Part shown: in pieces, positions 1 to 10,700 of the stretch
Numbering within the stretch: the first letter of the stretch is position 1
How the letters are laid out: each line of letters opens with the position of its first letter
Source of the DNA: Formicarius rufipectus
Lineage: Eukaryota > Chordata > Aves > Passeriformes > Formicariidae
DNA: 64,000 bases
NCBI GenBank assembly: GCA_013399695.1
Contig: VXAU01002436.1
Location: forward strand, 324,684 to 388,683
Direction of reading: 5' to 3'
Notes under the pieces: model-generated
Seen by the model: the letters and a program-made list of their open reading frames with translations, nothing else
Told to the model about the DNA's origin: nothing
The model's database searches: none
Program-made: the position numbers and the translations under genes

Positions 1-2339
1 AGGTCCCAGGCACAGCTTTCTGCTGCCACACCGGGGCTGGGGCTGCACCATCAACCAGCACCTCTCCAGTCTCCACCCAGAGGCCAAGGACCAAAAAACC
101 AACCCTTCTTCCAAAATAAACCCCCTGTTCCAGGAAGACCCAGTTCTAGCTCTGGAGCCAGAGGGGCTGCACAAGTCTTTGTATTAAGGAGAAGAAGTAG
201 GGAAAGGGTAACGTGGAGCAATCCAACATGGAAAAGGAGTTTTTCTTCTTCCTCCTCCTCTTCTGACCTACCTTTCCAAACAAATTGTCTAATTCCCTAT
301 TTCTGTACACACACGTGTGCTTACATTTGTGCACCTCAAAGCCATCATTTCCAAAATCACAGTGAGTCACTCCCAGAAGCGCCACTCAAGCCATTCCTGC
401 CTGCTTGGCCAAAGGAACATGGGGCACCAAAGAGTCACTTTTAAGATAATCAGCCAGATCCAGAGAGATTTACTTGGTGGTTTTTAATGCCCAGCCACAC
501 TCATCAGGGTTCCTGTGATGGATCAGCCCCTTTGACACCAAGTGTCCAGCCCAGGGAGCACTGTGGGTGCCATGGGAGCCACCTGGAGCTCTGGCACGTC
601 ACACTGCACCAGGGCATTTGCTACAAAAGCAGCATTTAATGAAAAGTCAAATTACATATAATGTTATAAACATGACAGTCAGTGCTAAACCCCCATCCTA
701 CCTGTGCCAGGCGCTTCCCTGTTCCCTCCCCTCGGGTCTCACCCCCGTGGGCAGCAGGACCAGGTGGGAGCAGGCAGGTGATGCAGTACAGCCAGCACAC
801 AGCGCTGGGAGCTGCGTGTCCTCTCCAGTTCCAGAGCCAGCTCCCCGTGGGGCTCAGAGCAGCACTTCAGAGCTTTTCCTGAGGTAGAAGCTGCTCCTGA
901 AGCCCCTGAGCTAACACAGTTTGTTTGCAGACCGGCTGGTGGAAGCGGGCAGTGTCGGGGATGGATTCACTGGCAGCAGAGTCCCAGAGCCAGTGGAAAC
1001 CTGTGGCTTCTGCTTCCCTGGACATGGATCTGCTGTCCAAGAGACCAAGTCATGCCACAGCACCTTGTGCCACACTGGGGAAAGAGCTGCTCCCTCCTAC
1101 ACCGGGATCTGCAGCTCGGGAAGCGCCGGGGCCGTTCCCAGCCCTGATGACGGCCACTTCAAAATCATCTGTTCTCCCTCCCAAGAGAAGACACCTATGG
1201 TGTGACCACAGTGGATGTTCCTGCACAGGATTGGAATAGAGGGATGCTCCCTCTGCCCCCAAAACACAGCTGCTTCCCCCTCCATTGCCAGTGACTGGAA
1301 CAGCTTCTACCTGGACGGGCTGACCCAGCCCACGCCTTGCCAAGGGCTGTAGGACAAAGTCAGGAGGTTGCACAGAGCTGTTTGCTCCCACTCAGGAAGT
1401 CAAATTCTCATTACTTTTGTGCCCTCCCAGTGACAGAAGTCACTTCCCATTTCGCAGCATCCAGCTTCATCCTCCAACTTGCCCTCTGCAGACTCTTCCA
1501 TGAATCCCAGCCATTGGCAGTGACACCTTGTGGGGGATTTTCATCCTGGTTCCACCAACAGTGACATCTCTGCAAAGGATCAGACTGTGGTGTCCACCAG
1601 TCCCCATGGAGAGCTCACCTTTCCCTGCTTGGAATCTCCATGGTGTGCCAGGACAATTCACAGCAAAGCTGTAAATATCTCAAATGCAGACTTAGGTCCA
1701 AGGAGTTACTGGTTGAGGTTACAAGGCTCCAGTGTGGAAAGCTCCACTGCCAGCTTCCAGCACTGCTTTGGAGGGGACAACAGGTCACTGGGCATGGTGA
1801 GGCTTTGTCTCATGACAGGACATGATGCTGCACATGGGGAGATGGGACAGACACCAAAATCAGTGGAATTGGGTTTAAATGTGAAAGCTCATCCAAGACT
1901 GAGAACTTTCCAAAACACTGGACTTATGTACGTTTGCTCTGGGTTACTCCAAATAGCTGGTAAAAGTGAGGAACCACCTGGAGACAGAGCTGCTTCAAGG
2001 GAATACTTTTATCTGACCTGACTTTGAAAGCTACCATGGAAAAATAGGGATTTCACCATGTAACCTGAAGTGCTCATCTGCACTAACGGAGAGTGTAGGA
2101 ATGTTTTGCTTGGTGAGGAATCATTCCTGGTAGGAGCTTATCCCTTCCTCTGTCTCAAACTAGAACTTCAAGTTTGGAAGAATAAATGAGTCAGTGTATG
2201 CACAAATTGGTGCTGGGAATGCAGACAGCTGGAGAAAACAGGAGTAAAGAGTTATAAACAGGCTCTGTCCCTGACATATTATATATTTCTTTAAGTGTAA
2301 ATGCTTCCTTCTCATTAAAAAAAGGCACCACTTGGGAGG
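1..2339. other. Intergenic sequence without a recognised gene
   Basis: The open frames here (the longest is 163 codons at 1530-2021 on the plus strand) match no family I recognise and have no splice or codon pattern that supports them. One AG acceptor-like pyrimidine stretch (GTTTGTTTGCAG, ending near 930) has no convincing donor partner. I see no repeats I can name. Confidence 0.5.
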
Positions 2340-3160
2340 GTGAGCCTCACACTCTGGGTCTCACACACACACACTGTCTCAGCACCCACCCATTGCCCTT
2401 CCAACCTCCAGACCTCCTCTAACTCCCACTCAATGTGAAGACCCTCTTGGCCTCCCCTCTCACATCAGCACCTTCCCCTGCACCAGGGCCTCCAATTCCA
2501 CAGCATCATCTTCCATAGCCTCAGCTCCCTCCTGTGGAATCTGCTCCAATGGCCTCTGGTCTCCTCCATCAGTTCCTGTGGTCTCCAGAGCTGTAGTTTC
2601 CAGCCCCAGCCCCCATAGTGTCCGATGCCTTGGCCCCAAAGCCTGTGCCATCATTAACATCCCAACTTGTATAGACCTCCACAAATCTTCCAGCCCCAGA
2701 AGTCACCTTGGCCTCCACACCTGCTCAGCCTCAACATTTCCTCAGCCTCCCACTCTGTTCAACCTCAGTTCTTCCTCATTTTGCATCTTTGCATAGACTA
2801 ATCTCTCCCTCAGCCTCTTGGTTTCTGTTGCAGCTCGTCTCACTCTTTCTTGCCCTCCCACCATCTCTTGCTCTACTGTTTGTCTCCTACAACCTTCAGT
2901 CTCCCCTTGCATTCTTTCTCAGCCTCTGCCCCTGCTCTCTGTTCTCTGCCAGGCTCCTGTTTGTGCTCAGACCTCCAAAGCCTCTTGGCTTCCCCCCACT
3001 CTCTGCTCCTGCTGTGTCCTGTTCCCTCTGTGCCTCCCACACCCCCACGTCCCCCACTCTCCCTCGAGGGCCACCCAAGCCTGACCTCCCACTCAGGTAG
3101 GACATCCTCTTGGTTTCACTTCCCTGCAGCCTGTCCACTCCCTGTCAGCCTCTGCAGGGT
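2340..3160 (+). repeat. Pyrimidine-rich low-complexity tract
   Basis: About 800 bases are strongly C/T biased on the plus strand, so purine-rich on the minus. Loose repeats of CCTCTTGG followed by TTTC or CTTCC or CCTCC appear near 2443, 2813, 2980 and 3106, with many CAGCCTC and TCTGCTCC words. It starts with (CA)7 at 2362-2375. It resembles a decayed tandem repeat. The long frames across it are low-complexity artefacts. Confidence 0.5.
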
Positions 3161-3650
3161 GAATCCCAGAATGGTTTGGCCTGGAAGGGACCTAAAGAAC
3201 CATCCTGTTCCACCCCCTGCCATGGGCAGGGACACCTCCCACCAGACCAGGTTGCTCCAAGCCCCATCCAACCTAGTCTTGGACACTCCCAGGGATCCAG
3301 GGGCAGCCAGAGCTTCTCTGGGCACCTGTGCCAGGGCCTGCCCACCCTCCCAGGGAAGGATTCCTTCCCAATATCCCATCTAACCCTGCCCTCTGCCAGT
3401 GGGAAGCCATTCCCTTTGTCCTGTACCTCCAGGCCCTTGTCCAAAGTGCCTCTCCAGCTCTCCTTGGCCCCCTTCAGGCACTGGAAGGTGCTTTGAGCTC
3501 CCCTTGCAGCTTTTCTTCTCCAGGCTGAACACCCCCAGCTCTCCCAGCCCTTAAAGAACCTCCATGGGCTCCTCTGGACTCGCTCCACACTTCCACATCC
3601 TCAGGGGCTCCAGAGCTGGGATCAGTGCTCCAGGTGAAGGGGTTCTGCAC
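3161..3650 (-). mobile_element. CR1 LINE 3'-end fragment (about 490 bp)
   Basis: On the plus strand it reads as the reverse complement of a CR1 3' end: GAATCCCAGAATGG, then CTGGAAGGGACC, CATGGGCAGGGACACCTCCC, GTTGCTCCAAGCCCCATCC and CTCCAGGCTGAAC, on to CTCCTCTGGACTCGCTCC. It is the longest CR1 copy in the window. It is 5'-truncated, with no usable reverse transcriptase frame. The upper boundary is approximate. Confidence 0.85.
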
Positions 3651-4719
3651 CTGCCTTGGGGCAGCACCAGCACATCCTCCCCCTGCACCAGGACTGGGAA
3701 AGCCCCCAGCTCTCTGCTCCCTCTGCCCAAGCACTTCCCAGTGAGGACTGAGGTTCCAGGAGAAGGAAACCCCTCATAAACAGTTGTGGGGTCTGTTCAT
3801 GCTGCCCTGGGGATGTGTGGCTTTAGCCCAGCTCTGGTGCTCTGGGGACCTTCAAGTGTCACCCCCAGGAGTTCCCGGCCATGGTACCTGTGCAAGGAAA
3901 TTCAGAACCTTATTTAAAAACAGGGTAGAAATAACTGAAACTGCACCACCAGTTCTGCAATCAGGGCATCCCTCGAGGATCAAGAGGCATCAATTATTCA
4001 GAGGAGAAAGCTTTTAGGGAAGTGTTCGTGCCAGCTGGTGTGGCACCAGCAGCTCCTGCCCCAGCTGGCCCAGGAGGCCACTCACACCCAGGCAAATCCC
4101 ATGTTGGGCCAGGGCTGTTCTTCCTGTCACCCTGGTGTCCCAGAAACTGGGGAAAACACTCCTCAGAACCAAGCCCTGGTACACATGAGGGGAGCATCCC
4201 TCCCCCTGCCTCCTTGAGGGAATATAACTGCAGTTATCAGCATGGAAAAGGTAACACAGAGCACCTTGAACAAACCAGCAGTGAGAGCAACAAACATCCT
4301 CAGGTGCTGGAAAGGCAGGAGAAATCAATGGGTTTGGTATCACATTTGCAGCAGCTCTGACAGGTCATACCTGGAGACATTTCCAACATTAGAAGGACAC
4401 TGTATGTCCAGAACACAAGCTCCAGCTGGATGAATCGCACTACGTGGAATAAAGGGCACTAATTCTGAGCAAGAGCACTCACCTGTGCTTTAACCAATCC
4501 TCCCATTTCTGCAGCAGGCAGAGCTTTGGCTACAGTCGAGTGCCTGAGGGTCAAGAAAACACACCTAAAACCACTTTCTGGGTATTTGTGTGCCCCGTGC
4601 GGGGCTGTGTTCACTGCTGGCAGGTAGCAGAACCCGCAGCCCTGAGCCTGCAGCACTGCACCAGTCTTTGTTCCCATCGTTCCTGCAGATGCCTCCTCCC
4701 CACAGACCCAGCTGTGCCG
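3651..4719. other. Intergenic, no gene recognised; strong isolated 5' splice-site match
   Basis: Mixed-composition sequence. On the minus strand a near-perfect donor, CACAG followed by GTGAGT, sits at 4483/4482, below the CpG-rich region. It could end an exon of an unidentified minus-strand transcript, but the frame that starts at 4792 stops at 4565 before reaching it. A short hairpin CTGGTG-TGG-CACCAG lies near 4034-4048. Confidence 0.35.
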
Positions 4720-4792
4720 AGATGAAGGCACAAGCCGAGCCCAGAGCGCTCCCGGAGATGAGGAGGACGAGCAGCCGGAGCAGCCGAGTCAT
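4565..4792 (-). CDS. Candidate 75-residue secreted peptide or first exon, unproven
   Basis: The ATG at 4792-4790 (G at -3) opens a 75-codon frame. It starts MTRLLRLLVLLISGSALG, a textbook signal peptide with basic residues, a Leu-rich core and small residues before a possible cleavage site (GSA-CA). A Cys-containing tail (GICRNDGNKDWCSAAG) and a stop at 4565-4567 follow. It sits just below the CpG-rich, TATA-like region, as a first exon would. I do not recognise the protein, GC-rich DNA makes Leu/Ala/Gly-rich frames by chance, and no clear donor lies inside the frame. It could be a whole small protein, the first exon of a gene running off the left edge, or nothing. Confidence 0.2.
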   Translation of the reverse strand: MTRLLRLLVLLISGSALGSACAFISAQLGLWGGGICRNDGNKDWCSAAGSGLRVLLPASSEHSPARGTQIPRKWF

Positions 4793-5760
4793 CACTCGCG
4801 CAGGAGGGAGCCGGTCCCTGCGGCTTTTCGGGGAGTCTCCCTTCGCTCCTGCTCGGCGTTTCCCCGCAGGGAGCTCCGCGCAGAAACCCCCCGGCTCCCA
4901 GGGGCATCGCTGGTGCGGGAGCTGCGGGGTTGCTGCTGCTGGAGGCGCAGACAGGGCTGTGTCTGAGGGGGAGCAGGATGAGGGGCAGCGCTGCTCCTGC
5001 GACAGCAGCTGCTCTTCCGTCTCCCGTCTCCCCTCCTCGGACCCCGCGCTCATTTATCGCTGCTGGGAATAACACCGCGCCTGGTACACCTGGGGAGGGA
5101 CACGGTGGGATGGCAGGCAGGGAAGGCAAGGATAAATGAGAGCTTTTAAATACACCAGGAATTCTGCTTTGGAAACCAGAACCAGAGCCCTGAAAACCCC
5201 CTCTGGAAACCATCCGCGCCGGTGCGGTCGCACAGAGCGGAGCCCCCTCCACCAGATGGGCGGGGAAGGGAAAACACTTGAGAGTGATTTACACATCTGG
5301 CCTCGTCCCTGAGCAGTTTGTTTGTAAGGGCTTAACAAAGCAGGCTCGCAGCAGCCCCGGTGGGCGAGCGTGTGCTGCGGGCAGCAGGACCCGGGGGCAG
5401 AGGGAGGCACAAAGCGACGGTCGGGGAGCGATGCCGCAGCCCGCGCGGTGGCACTGCTGCCCCTCGGGCGGGGCACCGCCCGGCCACGCCGCTGCAGCAG
5501 CCCCGGGGCTGCTCCTGCCTCCCTCCTGCATTATGAAATACCTGCTGCATTATTGAAAGGCCGCGGAAAGCGGCGCCGGGCACCCGCACGATGCGGGGCA
5601 CACCCGCACGATGCCGTGCCCGGCTTCAGCGATGGGACGGCGCGGCCCCGCCGCCTCCTGGAGCCCCAAGAGCGCCCCGGTCACACCGGGCAGCACCCGA
5701 GAGCCCCGGGGAAGGGGCAGGGAACGCGACCCTGCGCCACACCCCGCACTCCCGGCCTCA
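4720..5760. promoter_or_regulatory. CpG-rich promoter-like region
   Basis: About 1 kb where CG dinucleotides are frequent, in contrast to the CpG-poor DNA on both sides, densest at 4740-4880 and 5390-5720. On the minus strand TATTTAAAAG (near 5144-5153) is a TATA-like element. It is some 1.4 kb or more beyond the USP22 3' end, so it is probably not the USP22 promoter. It may start an unseen neighbour running left. Confidence 0.45.
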
Positions 5761-6069
5761 GTTGCTGTTCCAGTGGCTCCAGTTCCTTGGGTTCTGTTCT
5801 TCCTCCTTTCCCCGTTGGAAGCTGTTGCAGAAGTCTCTTGCTGCACGAAACCTCCTCTGCTCTTCCAGTCTGTGTGGAAATCAAGAGCATTCCACCGCCC
5901 TTTTGTTCAGCTGCTCTTGGGAGATGCTCATTCAAAAAACCACCACGCTCAATTCCCTTATTTTACTATTTTTCTGTTTATCAGACTATAGGGTTGGACC
6001 CCTCTGTGTTTGTCAACAACAGTCAAACCTAGGAGGGCTGGCTGGGTAATTATGCTGAGGTTAATGAAC
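5761..6069. other. Intergenic, nothing recognised
   Basis: Ordinary sequence between the CpG-rich region and a CR1 fragment. There are no repeats or credible coding frames. Confidence 0.4.
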
Positions 6070-6232
6070 ACACGAGGTGTGGCTGCCCCAGCCCTGGAAG
6101 TGTCCAAGGCTGAGCTGGATGGGGCTTGGAGCAAACTGGGATAGTGGGTGTCCCTGCTCATGGCAGAGGGTGGAACTGGATGGGCTTTAAGGTCCAACCC
6201 AAACCTATTTGTGATTCTGTGATTTCTGGTAT
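6070..6232 (+). mobile_element. CR1 LINE 3'-end fragment
   Basis: A sense CR1 3' end: TGTGGCTGCCCCAGCCCTGG, GTGTCCAAGGCTGAGCTGG, GATGGGGCTTGGAGC, then GGGCTTTAAGGTCCAACC, closing with the terminal GTGATTCTGTGATT repeat. About 160 bp, heavily 5'-truncated. Confidence 0.85.
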
Positions 6233-6239
6233 GACACAC

Positions 6240-7139
6240 CAATTTACACAGTGCCCAAGGCTTTGATTCCTCACCCTCTCTCTAAGGGAGCGAGCTCAAA
6301 TACATTATCTGTCCTTTCAGCTCTGTTTTGAATGGTTTCTCTCACAGGCTGTGCTTCTACCCCCAGCCCAACCTCCTGAGAGCAAGATCCAGCCCAGAAG
6401 CAGCTCCTGCTGGTACCTGGACACAGCGATGGAGGGGGGGGAAAGGCCCCATTTCTCCAAGCTACACACACACCGACACACGGGCTGTGGTTCTGCAAGA
6501 GGAGAAAAGCATGTGAAGAGTTAATCCATGTGGGAGGATACAAGGAACCAATACCAGCCTAGCACATACCAGGAAAATGTGTTGTTTACTCAGAGCACTG
6601 CAGAAGGGCTCAATAGCAGCAGATCCATCGCTCAAAGCTGCCCCTGCACCGACCGCTCCCAACAGATGGTACATTTTTCAATACTGAGGTTCTCTCAAGT
6701 GTCAGATATATATAAATCCACCTTTGGAAGGCAGCAAGGGAAGAAAACAAACCAAAACCAGCAACAACAAAACAAGCACTTTTGAGAAATTCAAACTTAT
6801 TCACAAGATTTTAAAAAAAGAAAAAAAAAGGAACCAAGACCACTCTTACAGTATAAACACGCCAATTCATTCATTTTTTTACTGATGGTTGCATTTATGA
6901 GTTTCATTCTCGTGAAAAAAGGGAATAAAAGGAAAAAATTAAGAAAATAGCTATTTATAGAAAACAAAACAAAAAAGGGCTCAAACAGAACAGAATTTGT
7001 GCTGATGCTTTTGATGAGCAGTCCGATGGCATTGAACATTACCTGTGCAAGCAGGCATGCTTGAAAACCTGTCTGAGTACTGCAGCTTCAGTTCCACAAT
7101 CCAGGATTTCTTTTATGGTTGTTGGAAAAAGAAGAGCCT
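6240..7139. other. AT-rich stretch below the USP22 poly(A) signal
   Basis: There is no coding signal. On the minus strand it holds T-rich runs, CTATAAATAG near 6951-6960 and TTTATATATATC near 6706-6717. It could be a longer USP22 3' UTR or plain flanking DNA. A G8 run lies near 6434. Confidence 0.4.
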
Positions 7140-7708
7140 AATAGTTTCATACTGTATTTATTTAATAACTAAAATTCACAAATAAAAAGATACTTGCAAA
7201 GTCCTTTAGTTGTCTCATCCCCTCCTCCTCCACTCTACTGCTTTCAGACCCATATGCATAAAAAAATGGGTTTGGATTTTTAATTTTAACTGTTATATGA
7301 TTGGTCGTTGGAGCTGAAGCACCAAATGGAGAAGATGCTTTATGGAGATGAGGGTAGAACCCTTTGCCTTCCCACACACATTTTTGGAGGAACACAGGAG
7401 ATGTACCAGTGCCCGGACTCCTCTGCTCCCATTTCCCCCACCCAGAGCATTCCTTTCATGTTACATTTCCTCTGTGAAGGGACTGACTGCAGCCTCTTTG
7501 CCCCTGTTCTGTCCTCGTGGGACCGCACACGTCGGACAGTGTTCATTTCTCACTCTCCAGGCTTCGAGTCAGTGTCAAGTAGGTCCTGTTACAGCTCAGT
7601 GCGAGTTGGTTTGTAATGGGTCTGTTCATTTCAGGTAGGTTTGTGTGTCGATTCAGAAGGCTTGCGTATTTTCTTCCTTGTTTGTATCTGACAAGCTGCT
7701 GGATAAGG
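7140..7708 (-). other. USP22: USP22 3' UTR (shortest supported form)
   Basis: Sequence after the stop codon in the terminal exon, about 570 nt. The end is placed 15-25 nt past the overlapping poly(A) signals at 7157-7166, the only AATAAA I find on the minus strand below the stop codon. A longer UTR into the T-rich sequence below 7139 is possible; only transcript data can decide. Confidence 0.6.
7157..7166 (-). terminator. Overlapping poly(A) signals ATTAAATAAA
   Basis: Reading the minus strand, ATTAAA (7166-7161) overlaps AATAAA (7162-7157). A U-rich stretch (CTCTTCTTTTTCC) follows about 25 nt downstream, as expected for a cleavage site near 7140. This is the probable 3' end of USP22 mRNA. 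Confidence 0.6.
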
Positions 7709-7751
7709 CTATTCATACTCCAGGAACTGTTTGTGATAGAACAGCAAATAC
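7709..7751 (-). CDS. USP22: USP22 exon 13, coding part and stop
   Basis: The last coding piece is 43 nt and encodes YLLFYHKQFLEYE and a stop at 7709-7711, the exact C-terminus of vertebrate USP22. The acceptor is CTCTTGCAG before G-TAT-TTG. The 3' UTR follows in the same exon. Confidence 0.97.
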
Positions 7752-10700
7752 CTGCAAGAGAGCAGAGGGACAGGTTCAGTTCTCTGCTCTGTGTCAGGGC
7801 AGAGCAGTTTCCACTGAGGGGACTGGAAAATACAAGGACTGTTCATTTTGGTTTTCTTTGCAATTTGAAGCAAGTCCAGGGACAGTAACCAGGGATGAGA
7901 AGGAGGGAAGTCAGCTGACGTAATTTTACCAGAAGTTCTTGAAACTGAACAGTTACACATCAAACAGGAGCCCCAAAACAGCAAAGAGGAGCCCCATGGA
8001 TGCCCCACTCCTCTAAGTGTTCAAGGCCAGGTTGGATGGAGCTCTAAACAACCTGGTCTAATGGAAGGTGTCCTTGCCCGTGGCAGGGGATTGAAACTGG
8101 GTGATTTATAAGCAAATTTGTCTCAGGCTATTCTATGAGTCTATGAAACAGTCAAACCTTGTTGTACAATCTACTGAGAACCTGAAAGCTCTGGAAGACT
8201 GGACCACGTTGCTGTCCAGACAGGCAGCAACCATTTGACACTAATGTGAGACAAAATAAAGGTGCTCTAAGATGCAATTATTGCTTTAGAGTCACATTAC
8301 CAGAGCATTAGACATGGGAATTATTGCACACTGCCTCCCATTTACTGGTACAGAAGCAAAAGGAAGCAAGCAGCCATGTGGGTGAACACTCCCAAGCAAA
8401 TATCTGATGTCTCAATCTGTACTCAAATCTGGTGTTTTAAAGGATGAAATTCTTCCTGTCCTTAATTACTGTGTGTACTGGTACAGAAGAGAGCCCAGCC
8501 CCCAGCAGTGACATATCAGAAGGGGACTCATCTCTACACAACTCTCTTCACACACTGACACAGCCATTGATGAGCCTTTAAAATACTACAGAGCACTTCT
8601 GAGACTTTCCAATTGTTACCCTTCCACCCAAGCCCTGTGGAGCTTCCCCCACACAGTGCAGATGTACCCAGTGCCAGACTTCATCTGGACCAGGGAAATG
8701 TATCAGAGCTCAAACCAGCCTTTCAAGAGAGGGACATGCAACAGTTGTGTTGCACATCCTCTCCTCCTTGTCTCTGGCAGGTCCTTTCCCAGCCATGCCC
8801 CACCTGAGCACCAGCCACTTGTTACTGATTTACAACAAAGTCACTTCTCTGCTGACCTCAAAGCATAAGTTCCTTGTCAAATCATTTAGCACTAAAATTC
8901 AGATATTATAGATTTTTTCTTTTTACTTCTTGGTTAAGAGTTCAAAAATTGAAAAGTGGGAAAATCTACTAAAAGAATTACAAACTGCACATTGTGCCTG
9001 GAGCAATCCTTGAAAATGACAGGAATTATTAAAATAGTAACAGTAAAGGCTTATCCTTCCACTACCAAGTCCACAGTCAAACATGCAAACTGAAGACTTC
9101 AGATTTGGAGTTATTTTATTCTCAAAGCACACTCCAGTCCCCAGTGCTTCCCTGGCAAACTCCTGCTCTGCACTCCCAAAACTTGTCTAATGCAATCCTG
9201 TGAAACCATAATGTCAATGTGAAATCAATTTGAAGCCATGAGCTAAGAAACAGCTTATGTTCTCTACCTGCCTCCCACAGAGCACTGTCACTCTGGGTCA
9301 CACCACTTTCCTAATGGCTTTTCTTCAAGTCTTTTACACTCCTAGAAATCCAAAGGTTCTGGAGGCAAAGACTGGATTGGGTCATGGAGGCAAGTGCTGC
9401 TCCCACACTAAGTGAACACAGCACTTTGGTTTCCAGAATCCCTTCGTTACCAAGAGTTTGGACATGAGCACCAGTTTCAGACACTGCAGAGTCACCTGAT
9501 GTTTCTCATCCTCCCCCCTCTTCTTCCTTCAGCAAATCCAGGGGTTTAAGGCAATTGTGTATACATATAACTGGGTACAGACTGATGCTGAAGCACTGAG
9601 CATTACACAGAGACAGGAGATACTCAAAGGGAGAAATTACCCTTCTTTATGGTGTTCTTAAAGCCACAGTTTCCCTTCCTTTCCCCTTCCCAGCCGGCCA
9701 CTTACCCTTCACTGTCTAGCACATCCTTAATGCTTGCCTTGGTGATTATGGCATCATCACACTTGAACCACTGGTCCTTGTGCTGCCGGATGAAGCTGGT
9801 GTAGTGCCCACTCTCCAAGGTTCCCTGGTGATTAACTACTGCAAACAAGGAATACCTGTGGCAGGAAACAGCTCATGAACACGGGGGGCAAAAGGGGAAA
9901 AGCAACAGACATTTCAGACAGGTAGAAGCTTGTGTGGATAAACACACCTGGCAGTGGTAAAGGATCTGGTCCATCAATAAAACACCAGCTTTAACATTAA
10001 CTGGGGAGTTCTCACTCAGAGGGGAAAAAACCCCACATTTTTCTTTTCCTGTCATGCTATTTCTCCAGACTGGTGACAGCCATCAGCTTTACCAGTTGGT
10101 TAACAAAGATTTCTCTTCTAAAATAGATCAATATTGGTGCATTCCTGAAGAGCACCACACTTTCTCTAGTCTGACTTTCTACTTCCCTGAACTGCTCTAG
10201 TGAACGAGAAAAAATGCACTTGAGGTATGGGGAGGGAGATAATCTGAAATATTTCTAGTGATAAACCAATATACTGACTAATTGTTCTTAATCTGGAAAG
10301 ACTGTACCTATCTTGAAATACTAAATATATTCAGCCTCAACCTCCAGCTCACAGATGCTGCTGTGCATTTGCCTGAAAACTAGCAGACATCTCTGTTCTA
10401 AAGACACTGATAATCAAGTTGTTCTCATTTTCTTTCTTTAAAAAGGAGAAAATTGAAGTTCTTGTCTCTTTTGTTCTAAGGTAAGATTTAGCTTCTAGTC
10501 TTAAATACACTTGTGGCTTCTTTTTCAAATGCTCTCCTCTCTTTTTAACTCTTCCACAAAATGCTGTCCTCAAACTGTGTGTGTGATACAAGCACAGCTG
10601 CACAGTGGTCACACAACCTCTCTAATCTCACTTGATATTGTCCTACTCATGTTTAAAATTCAGAGCTCTTTTGACACAGCAGTGCCACAACAAGACACCT

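Noticed and set aside
1530..2021. 163-codon open frame on the plus strand
   Set aside because: It has no recognisable domain and no start context, splice partners or codon pattern that stands out. A frame this long occurs by chance in moderately GC-rich DNA.
3110..3734. Several overlapping 80-180 codon frames on both strands
   Set aside because: They come from the CR1 3'-end fragment and the pyrimidine-rich tract next to it, not from genes.
4611..5252. 213-codon minus-strand frame
   Set aside because: Pro/Ala/Ser/Arg-rich translation of the CpG-rich region in a frame that overlaps the signal-peptide candidate. Its composition is what GC-rich non-coding DNA gives.
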